From Syngnathus acus (taxonomy: Eukaryota > Chordata > Actinopteri > Syngnathiformes > Syngnathidae), in the NCBI RefSeq assembly GCF_901709675.1, contig NC_051100.1:4712001-4776000 (forward strand): a DNA stretch of 64,000 bases, written 5' to 3'. Below the pieces are notes generated by a model. The model was not told the DNA's origin and searched no databases. It saw only the letters and a list, made by a program, of their open reading frames with translations. This document shows positions 46,190 to 64,000 of this stretch, in pieces (position 1 is the first letter of the stretch; each line of letters opens with the position of its first letter). The position numbers were made by a program, and so were the translations under genes.

Positions 46190-46410
46190 CATTTGCTCAC
46201 ACGCTCGAGTCAATGAACTTACATCAGACTCGGACGAGTCGTTTGAATCAATCCACTGGGTCAAGCTAGGTGACTGCCGGAAACACTGCTGACTCAGATG
46301 AATCGTTTGAATCGATTCAATGAGTAAGCAGACTCATAAAAAAAGATTCGGTTGATTCACTTAAATTAGTTAACACACTGACTCAAGTGAGTGGACTGCA
46401 GACTCACTCA
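46190..46410. repeat. Degenerate GATTCA/TGAATC repeat
   Basis: Imperfect repeats of GACTCAGNTGATTC and TCGTTTGAATCGATTC words, several of them palindromic (GAATCGATTC). The family resembles the block at 4628-4885. Confidence 0.65.
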
Positions 46411-47820
46411 AGCAAACCAGATTACTTTAATGAGCGACTCAAAGACAGAATAGAAATGTAAAAAAATCTTGTACTTCATTCTGAATCAGATTTGATGAAA
46501 TAAGCACTCCAATGATGGAATAAATTAGCAGAGGCACTTTACTTTGTTTTGGAGGCCAATTGTCATTGTTTGCTTCACTCAAGTGTGTGACTAATTCTGC
46601 AGAGAGCAGCACGCAGCGTGACAACAATGGCGCCGCAAATGGCCTCTTCTATCATCATCACTGTTGATTAATGCCAACAAAACAAACAGCGCAAAAAATA
46701 TAGAATCTTTTCATGATAGTTAGTTTTTATTCCGTTTGAACTTTTGTTTTGAATTTTTTTGGGTAGACAATAAATACAATAAAGTCATAATATTATATCC
46801 TTACTGTATCAAGCTATCTTTTATGCGATTCACATTATTTCCAATTATATTGCCATATGACCACAATCCTTGTTTTATACTTTTACTTTGGAATCTGTTT
46901 GCCCTTATCAGATGAAAAGTGTGTTTAGTCACATCATAAATGAAAAGGCGGGAGTGGAACATGCTGATCTTAATTAAGAGCGTCCTTGGTGCTCGGCGGC
47001 CACAACACACACAAAGTTCCGAAAGGTCAGTCAAGAAAAGCCATTAAGACAGAACGCAGGCCACGGAATCTTCTTTTGTGCGTGCGTTTGTGCACAATCA
47101 CAGGAAATGGAAAAAAAAAAAAAATCCAAACAGGGTAAATTTGATGCTCAACAGATTTTCCATTTCAAAGGCTATAAAAAAAAAGATATTAGTGATTAAA
47201 GGTAACAATAATGGCGCATCTTCCTGGAAGAGGATAATGACACATTGTATTGAAGTATGTGATAATGAAATTACTCTCAAAGCTTTCACGCCTTTGCATA
47301 CATCATCATTGGCCATTTACTGGATATGACACAGCAGTCATGTGTGGTAATTCATTTTGTTGAAGTTGGGGCCATGATATGTGTTAGCAAGGGCGTTTTG
47401 AGCATGTAAATGTTCACATTTGAACGCATCTTGAAACACTGTCAGGTGCATTAATTTACTCCAGCTGCTTCTTGTCGTCTCTCCATGTTTATGTCCTTTT
47501 TTTGCCGATAGCATGAGATGGCTGCACACATTCGCACACGCACTTCCTCAACTAAGAGTTTATTCGTCATATTGAATGAATATAAACATTTTCTTTTGTG
47601 TACTTACGGATGACTTTGACAAAATGCTGCAAGGCCATCAGCGGAATTGCAAGTGATGCATGTGTGTGTTTGCCTTTGTGTGTGTATGTGCGCACATCCG
47701 TGCAAGTGCTATCAGCACGGGACATGTGGCTTGAATATTTTCCGACGCGTTGAGTCATTCGTCACAAACTGCTGTTTTGTCTTTTTCCAGAAGCCTAGCA
47801 TTCCGTATTGATGTCAAAGG

Positions 47821-47927
47821 ACATACATACATACATACATACATACATACATACATACATACATACATACATACATACATACATACATACATACATACAT
47901 ACATACATACATACATACATACATACA

Positions 47928-47977
<50 letters not shown>

Positions 47978-47978
47978 A
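47821..47978. repeat. (ACAT)n microsatellite followed by (AT)n
   Basis: About 34 uninterrupted tetranucleotide copies (47821-47956) run into an (AT)11 tail. The MYVC and IHTY open frames in both strands are artefacts. Confidence 0.97.
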
Positions 47979-50591
47979 CCTAGACATAATAAAGCAACCG
48001 GTGACGAGACGTGACATAGCATAATATTAGCATTATGCTTTAATCTCATTGGCATAACCATAATGTGTAATATTTTTGATGTATGAGTAAACTGTATTGA
48101 AGATAATGAAAAAGGTAGTAATGTGACATTATAACTGGGTATTATTAGCATGTAATAAATTCATATTTGTAGTAGCCCTTTCAATAGCTGAAAAAAAACA
48201 AAATTAGGTTGTGATTAATTTGCTTATGGAACAGGCTGTTTCGTACTAACAATTATGAAATATGTCTGTGGGATATAATTAACACAGATTTTCCATCACT
48301 GTGGTAAATTACACAGTGCATTGATAGTAATCACGACCATATCAAATGCGGAGCGAGAGAGGAACCTGCGCCAGGATGACAAAGCGTGATGAGATAAAGA
48401 ATTTTTTTGTTTTTGTTTTCCTGATGGTAAATAATGAGGTGTGTTTTTGGGTGTGTTAGTGGCCTATGCACAAGAATGTATATAATATATATAATTTTGG
48501 GAGTACTACAAAAATCTGTCACGCTTTATTGTTGAGGTGAAATTTTGACAATTTGGACAATTTCAAATGTCAAAAAAAAAAAAAAAGGCGTCTAAACGAT
48601 TAACTGACCATCAAAAATAATTAGCGATTAATTTGATTATCACATACTGAATAAACATCAACTACTAGATAAAAAACGATTGTGACCATAAAATGTGACA
48701 TTGGTGAAGGGAAACGGCCAATTGGTTGATTAACCAAAGCTCTTTTTCTCACACTCAATTAGACAAACTGGATTTAGTCTTTACTGATTTATTGTCAGTC
48801 GGACAATGATCTTAATTACAGCATACTGGTATAACAGGATGAGCTAACTATTGTGACGAGTTAACAAGCATCGTGCTACATGGCACACACATTACAATGC
48901 TTACCTGTGGAGCACATGTTGCAACTATTAAAGGAGGCGTCGCCACGGCAACAGGGGATGAAATCTTTTTGTCCTGAAATGAGAAAGCGGTTCATAATGA
49001 ATAGAATTCATCGCGATTAAGCATAACATCGTATGGCCGGTGTCGACGGTCCCCGTCCTTCTCTTTGATTAAAAGCTCTAAATCTGCTCAAAATCACCCA
49101 GCCACGACAGGACAGGAGCTCATCCGTCCCACTAAGTGGAACCTCTCGCTCTGAGGCATCAATAAATCAAGCAGCTAGCTTCTGAAAGTTATTTATTAGC
49201 TCCAATCCCACGAGTCAATCTTTGCTTTTTTTTTTTTAGATGGTGAAACTCTATCTCTGAAAAGGTCATCGGTTCTTGTTCACTGTGTTTACGTTCAAAT
49301 GCTGGTCAAAATATTTTTGACAGCTCTTTTACTGTCAAATTTCAAAATATTATTTTTAGCATTTACACTTTGACTCAGAGTGTGCAAGTGTAACCAAATT
49401 GTATTTCCACCCTGACAGGCTCCTTTTAGTATTCACTCCATTAAGCACACTTGCATTCGAGGGAGCTTGTTTAAACGAAAGGGACAGCCCCAATCCATGC
49501 CGCCGCATTGACTTTCACCTCGGAAATCGATCAGTTTTGTTTTGCTTGTCTTAATTTAATTGGACAAAGCGTAAATATGCATCAATGTCACTGAGGACTG
49601 GCGCCGCTTGTCGGGTCGGGTGCAGACATGCCTGCGGCATACTTAATAGGTCCTCATCACCCCGTTTGGGACTCTTGTGCCTCGTAATGAGGGACATTAT
49701 CTTGATTAGAATCGATCCCGATTGGATTTACACTACGGGCTGCATTCTCACACTCGCCGCGTGCAGGCCGGCAAATGAAAACAACCGACATGATGTCAAC
49801 AAATCAATCTAACACCATTTCACAAGTGCAGCAAATGAATTTACGATGTGTGTTGGATCATGTTAAAGTTGATATGACAGCTTATATTTCAGATTGAAGG
49901 CAAATGCAAAATATGGATAAAATCCAGATTCAACTCTGATGCTAAACACATAAGAGTCAATTTGCTATGTTTTGTTCATCAGTGTGTGGAGAATACAAAC
50001 ATTGGCTTTGGGCACAGGCAGATTTTTTTTTTTTACCTCACTTCAGCATTCATCAGCCCATTATGCTTTTGGACTTTAGATTTTTTTGCGGGGTGACGTC
50101 ACACAAGACCTCAGTTCAGTGAGCATCAACATGATTTGCTCTTTCTTTTGTTTTTGTGAACACTAATTTGTCATATTAAACTTCAGTTCTTTTTTTTTTG
50201 GTACTTTTTCATTGACCACTTATTTGTTATCTAACACTTTTGTTTCCAGTGCGATTTCTTCGCATTGATTTATTTTTTTCTGCGAGCACAAAAAACATCA
50301 CACCTGGTTGCGGCTCCTTGGTGGAGGTGGCAAAAACCGATGAAATTGCACAAAATTATACCGGCGATATTGGTACCGGAATTGCGAAGAAGGTGAGAGT
50401 AAATTCAAGGTGGGAAGAACCTAAAGGAGAGAAGACGCAAAAGGGGGGGCATCTCTCCCTTGATTTCCCCCCCCCGCCTGCCTCACTCCAACCAGTCCTC
50501 CTCTTCCCTTTAGTCCCTCACAGCTTCCACTTTGGACCGCAAGCATTTTCCCGTTCCTCCACTGTGCGCTCTTCTTTTTTTTTTAAGAACC

Positions 50592-57836
<7,245 letters not shown>

Positions 57837-59505
57837 TCAGCTCCCCAAGTCCTCTGTTGCTGTAGCAAAAATCGAGTTTGCACTAAATTTCAAGCTAGCT
57901 CTGCACACAGCTAACAATAATGCTAGCACGACAAATAGATAAATACAAATATAAATAGCCACATTCGTTTTGGGAACGATGCTGTTACTTGAAGGTGCTT
58001 TAAAGCGGCGGCCATTTTGTGTCTGTCGATAGGTATGACTAGCCGTGGAGGAGGAGTCCGTTGACTGCCACTGTCAAGGTGGCGGCGCCAACGACGACCT
58101 CATCTCGGAAGTCACCCAAGTCACCACAGGGCTCTGATTACGAACGCACTCGAGCCAATACACACCTACACACAGACGGCGAGGCAAAACGTTACAAGTC
58201 GGCAAATGGCGCAGGACCAATTGGAAATCAAGTGTGTGTGCAGCATGAACAAAAAGAATGGTGATGAAATTATTATTATTATCATTATTATTATTATTGA
58301 TAGCTCGTCAAAGTGAATATCTCGTAGGAGCTCAATTGATTTTCATTGAGTTGCTGCACCTAATGTTTTGACCCCGGAATGCTTTTTGGCACATTTTCTA
58401 CCATTTTCTGCAGCAGCAGTCACATGCTTATTTTCCTGCCTGCTTGATGTTTGCACGGCGGCAAATTGTTTATTTTTTCTGTTACACACACACACACACA
58501 AACTGATATGTTTCCAACCTGTGCCTGGACTGAGACGACAGACGGGCTCTGGACATCGTCTCTTAGACTATAAAGGGGGTCTAACGATGTGTGTTTATGA
58601 CGCCGCCGCCCCGTTAATTTACACATTTTAACGGCACCGGCCTGGCGGCCATGTCGGAGGCTCACTTGATGTATTTTCAACACGGGAATGTTCTCTGCTG
58701 TACGTATTGCTGCTGCTGTTGCTTTGGTGTCTGTCTTACGTTTTCTTGTGTCGTCGTTGCCTGGTTGACAAAAAATGAGGATGGACAGATTTCTGTGTGA
58801 AACCGTATTTGGTATAGCAGGAAAAAACTTTCTCTCTCTACAACTTCTATGATGCCTTCGAACCCAAACGCATTGGGAGGAATTGAAATGACTGTGCCGT
58901 ATCACCATTAGAAACGACATCTTGCGACGGCAAACGAATGTGACTCTGTGGGAAAATAAATGTTGGCGACATCGCACCGAAACTTAATGAAAGAACACCG
59001 CGGTGCCATTGTTAGATCATCTTACGCGACTCGATTGGATTCAAGGGCCGGGCGCTGCGCTCGCCAGCTGCCTTTTCCACTGTCGTCGTAAAACTCGATA
59101 TTCCGTGTGCCGCCATTTTATTTTCAATACAAAGATAAATTGAGCCACTGAGACCTCGCATGGACTAAGATTTAGTCTAGAACGAAAGTGGATCGTCCTT
59201 CTACTGTGTCATATCTACTGTTCTTCAAATTGTATATTGATAAAACGCACAAATAATATATAAATACATGTCCTTGCTGTTATTGTCTTGTTGTATATAC
59301 CTAGCATGGACTAAGATTTAGTCTAGAACGAAAGTGGATCGTCCTTCTACTGTGTCATATTTACTGTTCTTCAAATTGTATATTGATAAAACGCACAAAT
59401 AATATAAATAATATATAAATATATGAATGTCCTTGCTGTTATTGTCTTGTATGTATTGTATAGATCCCTCTGGTGTTGTGTAAATGTGTATACATTTGAA
59501 ATTAC
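57837..59505 (+). other. oprm1: Probable oprm1 3' UTR and downstream region
   Basis: No coding exon was assigned beyond the stop at 57834-57836. The sequence runs to a polyadenylation signal at 59506. It includes a possible alternative acceptor at 58025-58031 (TCGATAG|GT), an (ATT)n run near 58270-58300, a (CA)n run near 58486-58500 and a 146-bp tandem duplication. Confidence 0.45.
59159..59462. repeat. 146-bp tandem duplication
   Basis: Two adjacent copies start at 59159 and 59305 with TGGACTAAGATTTAGTCTAG and stay nearly identical for about 110 bp, with an AT-rich indel near the end of the second copy. The first words form a small inverted repeat (GACTAA, TTAGTC). Confidence 0.95.
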
Positions 59506-59511
59506 AATAAA
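59506..59511 (+). terminator. oprm1: Candidate oprm1 polyadenylation signal AATAAA
   Basis: AATAAA followed by TTTGTTGG sequence, 1.67 kb beyond the oprm1 stop. Confidence 0.5.
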
Positions 59512-62480
59512 AGTTTGTTGGACTTTGCTGCTTTGTACAACCACAACGATTATTAAATGACAATTTGTTAGTAGACATGAAATTCACTTTTACAGGACAT
59601 CTAATTTGGCATTGTATTGCAAGTATTTCCATTAAAAAAAAATCATATGAAGAGTAGAAAATGCAAAGCAAATCAGACATTTAAAATCCTTCAAACTAAG
59701 GTTTCAAGCTAGGGTTAGGGTTTCAAACTAGGGTTTAATTCAACAAGAGGTTAGTTCATCTTCTGCTCTTATCGTTTGTGATGTGATGATTTAATTCCAT
59801 GCATTATTATTTCAATGTCTGTTCTTCAGCATTTACACGCACATGCATTTTCCAAGGTTCTTTAGTTATTACTGTTAGCAAAGTTTTCAGTGCAATAAGA
59901 AATAAATGAGATTTGACATGGAATCTCTGCAGACAAATTGTGGTGGCCGGCTACAAGTGGATTTGCTGATGCCATAAATTCTGATTTAAAGACCTTTTTT
60001 AAAATGAAAAAAGTGGAGAATGTGTATTTTCTTTCAGATAAAAACACCCAAAACAAATCAAGCTGATGTTTGCAGGGGAGCACATTGAAAAGTTCAATAG
60101 CGGACTTGTCGTGGCGGCGGATGGTCGAGGCTGTAAATGCGCCTCGTCCGTCATGCTTTCACCTAAAGGGACATTATTTAGCTTTCTTTTTGTCAAGCGG
60201 GATGAAGGAATTTATTTCTTACACTGGCAAAAGCTGAGTTTCATGGCCAGACGGTATTGAAGACAATGTTGATAAGGGAAAATCGAGTTGTGGTGAGGAT
60301 TGATGGCAAAGATGAAATGTGAGAAGATAACTCGGCCAGGGCTGGGTGATATGATCTTGGAATCCAATCGTAGAGTTTATTAATCCCATTTTTATCAACT
60401 GCCTTCACCCATAGAATAAAGAAGACATTCTTCAAAAGATTTACCAAACAATCAACTGCACACAATGACAAGAACGTATATCTGTCAGCACTCTGACATC
60501 AGTAAATATGACATATCTGCACAAACAGTGAACGTAATGACACGCTCAGAAAGCCTTTGCGAATGTTTGTTGCTCTGCTCTTTTGACAGAACTCTCCAGG
60601 CGCATGCCATCATTTCACACTCGCGCAGATTGCCCCCAAAAGTCATTAAAGTCATCGTGGTTGGGCTTTCACGCTTCCCGCTCTAAACTTCCGCTTGTAA
60701 TTCTCCAAACATTTGTTGCGGTGAACTTGCCTTCTAGTTGTTAGGAGGAAAGAAAATAAGTTTGTGGGGGAATAATAATTTCCAGACAGATAGAGAGATG
60801 GAGAGAGTAGATGAGTTGACTAGCGGCTAGCACAATAGCTTGCTAGCTAGCTGTTAGATAACTTACTCATTAAATAGGATAGTATGGATTTATTATCGTC
60901 ATTAAGCAGGTGGGTGCTAAAGCTCCTAAAATCCGCTGAGTCACATTTACTTGCTCTCTGTGACATCATTGAGTTTACTCGCAACATAAACTCGATTGAT
61001 TGCATTTCTTGACTGATTTTAGAGGGCCTATTTATTTATCCGAGCATTGGTAATGGTCCTTCGTTTCTAAGTTCCACGAATGAGGCTAAACAAGTGCAAT
61101 GCAATGAAAGGAAATGGAAAATGGAGACAGGGCCAACACAATGAAAGGAAATGGAAAATGGAGACAGGGCTTCTGAATAGGATTCATAATCAATCATACA
61201 TACATACACACACACACACACGCACACACACACAGAAAGGAAAAGAATAATGTGATCTTGTTGCTTTCCTTTTCCATATTTAGTTTTGGGCGGACATCAA
61301 AGGCATTGCAACGTGAATCATGATTGAATCATCTTTCCTCTCATTTTATGGGACTGAAACATCTCCTCCACAAATTGAAGTTCATTTTGCCAGTAGCCAC
61401 GTGGAAGACATGCTCCTCTCGTTTCATTTCTGTATTTAACGTCAATCTCGTAAAAGGTGTGGCTCCGCCAATCGAGTAGCACGGCTTCCCTATAGAAATG
61501 CAATAAAGTTGTTTCTCAGTTGATCCTTTTTTCACTATTTGTCTTTTCCCACACAACATCCTCACAAAGAGCTAATCAATAATGACAAAGTGCGCTTGTT
61601 CCGGGGGACCCATTTCAACAACATGCGGCATCCAGACAGATTGCCACCTCGGGTGACATTTGCTGGGGATGCATGTTGCTTTCCCTAAATCTCCTGCAGC
61701 GATGAGAACATTGTTGGTGACAATGAGAAGATTTCAGCCACAGTTGTCTTATTATTCTGCTCCTTTTACTGTAATGATCCTATCAGGAGTTGTAATGGCA
61801 CCCATCCCTCAGGATGAAAGGCGGCAGAAGCAGTATCACGAACATACAGTCCTTTCCTAATTGTAATTTACAAAAACAATTTCTTTGCTATTGCGCAAGG
61901 AGCAAACTCTCACAAAACAGTCACACATTTTGATATAATTAATAAAACTCAGAGAAGAACATGGATAGGAGAGGATTGAAATCCCTCCCACATGACATTT
62001 TGGTGCAGCTGCAGCGTGACAGATACTGGATGCGGTTACCGTAGCGACAGCATGCTCATCTTTAGCTTCTTCACGATGTCAAGGTGCTTTCGCGAGTCAA
62101 AACAATAAAGCTGATTCTGATTCTGACATGCACACGCGCATACACTGACATAGACACATACTTGAATGCAATTCATGTTTAAAGTTATAGTTTGTCACTG
62201 TGTAATTTGAGTAAGATTCTGATGTACTGCAGTGACCTTTTGACCCTTTCAAAATGTATATTTTCTAATGTTTCGGTTATTTCACATAAAGCCTTATTTT
62301 TATGATCATTATTGTTATTATTAGTATTATTGTTATTATACATCATAATAATACTGATTATATATTAATAATAATAATTATCATCATTATTATATAACCT
62401 CACAATAACATTTAAAACGTTGATTGAAATTGGCTTTGAGACAAATATAAAATAAAAAAATCAGTCACTTGTTTCGAGTC
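59512..62480. other. Intergenic region between oprm1 and sf3b5
   Basis: No coding exon was supported. It contains a 37-bp tandem duplication (61102-61170), a (CA)n run (61207-61234) and an imperfect (ATT)n tract (62290-62400). The ORFs in it lack any recognisable domain. Confidence 0.6.
61102..61170. repeat. 37-bp tandem duplication
   Basis: CAATGAAAGGAAATGGAAAA with the following TGGAGACAGGGC is repeated once at a 37-bp spacing, identical over about 31 bp. Confidence 0.95.
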
Positions 62481-62572
62481 GGAACCAATTTTTGAGCGGA
62501 CACTGCGGAAGTGTATAGGCGGCTATCATCGGAAAGCAGTCGGCAAAGTTAGCTTCACCAAGCAATCTTTAA

Positions 62573-62843
62573 GTAAGTTTAATGCAAACAAAGAACTCTA
62601 CTTCATAACACATCAATAATAGTTAATTATAGCAGGTTCATGATTGTTCGCGTCACTTGAAATCAAATACACTAGCTTAGCATGCTATCCTAATCCATCC
62701 ATTACTGCTTGTTTGCGTTATGCTACTATTAGCATAGTTAGCTTTACTGCCACAATCGAAAACTATAGTGGTTAGCCTCATCATTAGCTCCAAATGTAAT
62801 CTCCATTTACCGAAAGTGCGCGTTAACTTACCTTTCTTTCCAG
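62573..62843 (+). other. sf3b5: Putative 5' UTR intron of sf3b5
   Basis: A donor-like CTTTAA|GTAAGT at 62572/62573 and an acceptor TTTCTTTCCAG|G at 62843/62844 frame a 271-bp intron that ends one base before the start codon. The first exon would then end at 62572. Confidence 0.65.
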
Positions 62844-62844
62844 G

Positions 62845-63105
62845 ATGACGGACCGCTACAACATCCACAGCCAGCTGGAGCACCTCCAGTCCAAGTACAT
62901 CGGCACCGGCCACGCCGACACCAGCAAGTGGGAATGGCTTGTAAACCAGCACCGAGACTCGCACTGCTCCTACATGGGCCACTTTGACCTGCTCAACTAC
63001 TTCTCCGTGGCCGAGAACGAGAGCAAAGCCCGAGTCCGCTTCAACCTTATGGAGAAGATGCTCCAGCCGTGCGGACCGCCCGCAGACAAGCCGGACGACG
63101 CCTGA
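62845..63105 (+). CDS. sf3b5: Splicing factor 3b subunit 5 (SF3b10)
   Basis: Small core subunit of the SF3b complex in the U2 snRNP, nuclear, needed for branch-site recognition. The 86-residue protein, MTDRYNIHSQLEHLQSKYIG onward, has the full length of the family and is essentially the vertebrate sequence. It includes the conserved TSKWEWLVNQHRDSH block and an acidic C-terminus. The coding region is a single exon, as in other vertebrates. A splice acceptor consensus directly precedes the ATG. The gene is in the same orientation as oprm1, 5 kb downstream. Confidence 0.97.
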   Translation: MTDRYNIHSQLEHLQSKYIGTGHADTSKWEWLVNQHRDSHCSYMGHFDLLNYFSVAENESKARVRFNLMEKMLQPCGPPADKPDDA

Positions 63106-63240
63106 TTGGGGACACCTGATTTTTCCCGTCTTTTTCTTTTACACATACAAAAGACGCTCAGACTCATTTTTTTTATTTCTTTATAAACATGTTGTTACTA
63201 GATTTATTATAGTGCATGTTACGAGAGTGTCTGTTGGTGT

Positions 63241-63246
63241 ATTAAA
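63241..63246 (+). terminator. sf3b5: Polyadenylation signal ATTAAA of sf3b5
   Basis: ATTAAA lies 135 bp after the sf3b5 stop and is followed by T/G-rich sequence. Confidence 0.6.
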
Positions 63247-64000
63247 AGTTTAGTTTTGCGTCTCTGCAGCATTGTCCTTTCAATTACTTACATATGCAGG
63301 AAAAATTCTAACTTCATCATGCACACCACATTGGGGACCCCGAAGAGACATCTCTCAAAATGATACACATTCATGTATATATGTATAGACATGCTCTCTC
63401 AATATGCCCAAAGTGACACAGTGAATAAATAATTCATAGTTCATAAATGTAATAATTCATAGTTCTTCATATGGGGAAATACAAACCCCATATACGTGGC
63501 AAACCCTCATTGTCATTTATCCGACATCAAATTCTGCTTTGAAACCCTAATTTGAATTAGCATATAGGTTTTGATGGTAGGTTTCAAACTTGGTTTAAGG
63601 GTTCGATTAATAGTATAATACTCCTGAGATGATTTTTTTTTTTAAAAAGGTAGATTTTGCCACCTAATTCATATTCCACAAACAGCCATAATGTCCATAT
63701 TGTGTTTTGAGGAGAAAAATGTCTTCAGGGAGACGAAGCCTGGCACTGCTGGCAGTCAAGTGGTGCTCGTTGTTGATTGCGCACGCACACACACACACAC
63801 ATGCCAGAACACTGCGAGTGACTGACTCATTGTTACTGCTGAGCAATGAGTCGCCCCCATCTTTCCAAGCAAGGTGTGTCCTTGGCATTGTCCTCGCCGG
63901 TGGCAAGCACATTGCCACACTCTCATCAATATACACAAAAATCATCGCTCTCAAAATGAATAACTGCCACACACACTGTGTGTGACGTGTTGTGCTTGAG
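63247..64000. other. Downstream flank of sf3b5
   Basis: No gene was recognised. There is a (CA)n run near 63780-63800 and several imperfect GGTTTCAAACTTGG words that resemble words at 59.7 kb. Confidence 0.5.

Larger units (their letters stand above)
38510..50591. other. Intergenic region between rgs17 and oprm1
   Basis: 12 kb between divergent genes. It contains a G22 tract, a CpG-rich block near 42.4 kb, a SINE head, a degenerate GATTC repeat and an (ACAT)n array, each listed separately. No further coding exon could be supported. rgs17 noncoding 5' exons probably lie here. Confidence 0.6.

Noticed and set aside
47750-48151. Long MYVC/IHTY-repeat open frames
   Set aside because: Direct translation of the (ACAT)n microsatellite in several frames.
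50532-50591. Upstream in-frame ATG of oprm1
   Set aside because: It would add 20 residues with a poly-Phe/Leu stretch ahead of the family-like N-terminus; the ATG at 50592 has the better context.
59709-59740. TAGGGTTAGGGTTT, telomere-like
   Set aside because: Only two imperfect TTAGGG units; similar single units occur by chance (also CCTAACCCTAACC at 2582).

Overview
The window looks like nuclear DNA of a ray-finned fish, most likely a percomorph teleost. The reasons are short introns (often 70-130 bp) with canonical GT/AG sites, vertebrate gene families, an angiotensinogen gene with two extra coding introns of the kind I recall from ray-finned fish, tRNA-derived SINE fragments, and abundant AT-rich microsatellites. 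I could not run any search, so species is not assigned.

Layout. (1) 1255-3115 (+): angiotensinogen (agt), six coding exons, with an intact angiotensin I decapeptide. (2) 3116-7187: the space between two converging 3' ends. It holds a 234-bp tandem satellite whose every unit carries a long hairpin, plus AT-rich repeats and the probable map3k21 3' UTR. (3) 7188-17018 (-): mixed-lineage kinase map3k21 (MLK4), ten coding exons, 987 residues. (4) 17019-18980: a head-to-head promoter region. (5) 18981-29784 (+): pecanex 2 (pcnx2), 40 coding exons, 2073 residues, with one GC-AG intron. (6) 29785-36018: the second convergent interval, probably including the rgs17 3' UTR. (7) 36019-38509 (-): rgs17, an RGSZ-family Galpha GTPase activator with a cysteine string. 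(8) 38510-50591: repeat-rich intergenic DNA with a CpG-rich block at about 42.15-42.68 kb that may be the rgs17 promoter. (9) 50592-57836 (+): mu-type opioid receptor oprm1, five coding exons. (10) 62845-63105 (+): splicing factor subunit sf3b5, with a probable 5' UTR intron.

Two ancestral vertebrate neighbourhoods meet here. The agt-map3k21-pcnx2 group corresponds to human 1q42 and the rgs17-oprm1-sf3b5 group to human 6q24-25, so a synteny junction lies between pcnx2 and rgs17. The rgs17/oprm1 pair is functionally coherent: RGSZ proteins deactivate Gi/Gz downstream of opioid receptors, and the same family pairing recurs near the other opioid receptor genes. I saw no convincing undescribed gene system. 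The best leads are the hairpin satellite, altered ligand-selectivity positions in oprm1, the extra oprm1 introns, the GC-AG intron in pcnx2, and a two-residue deletion beside the kinase catalytic loop of map3k21.
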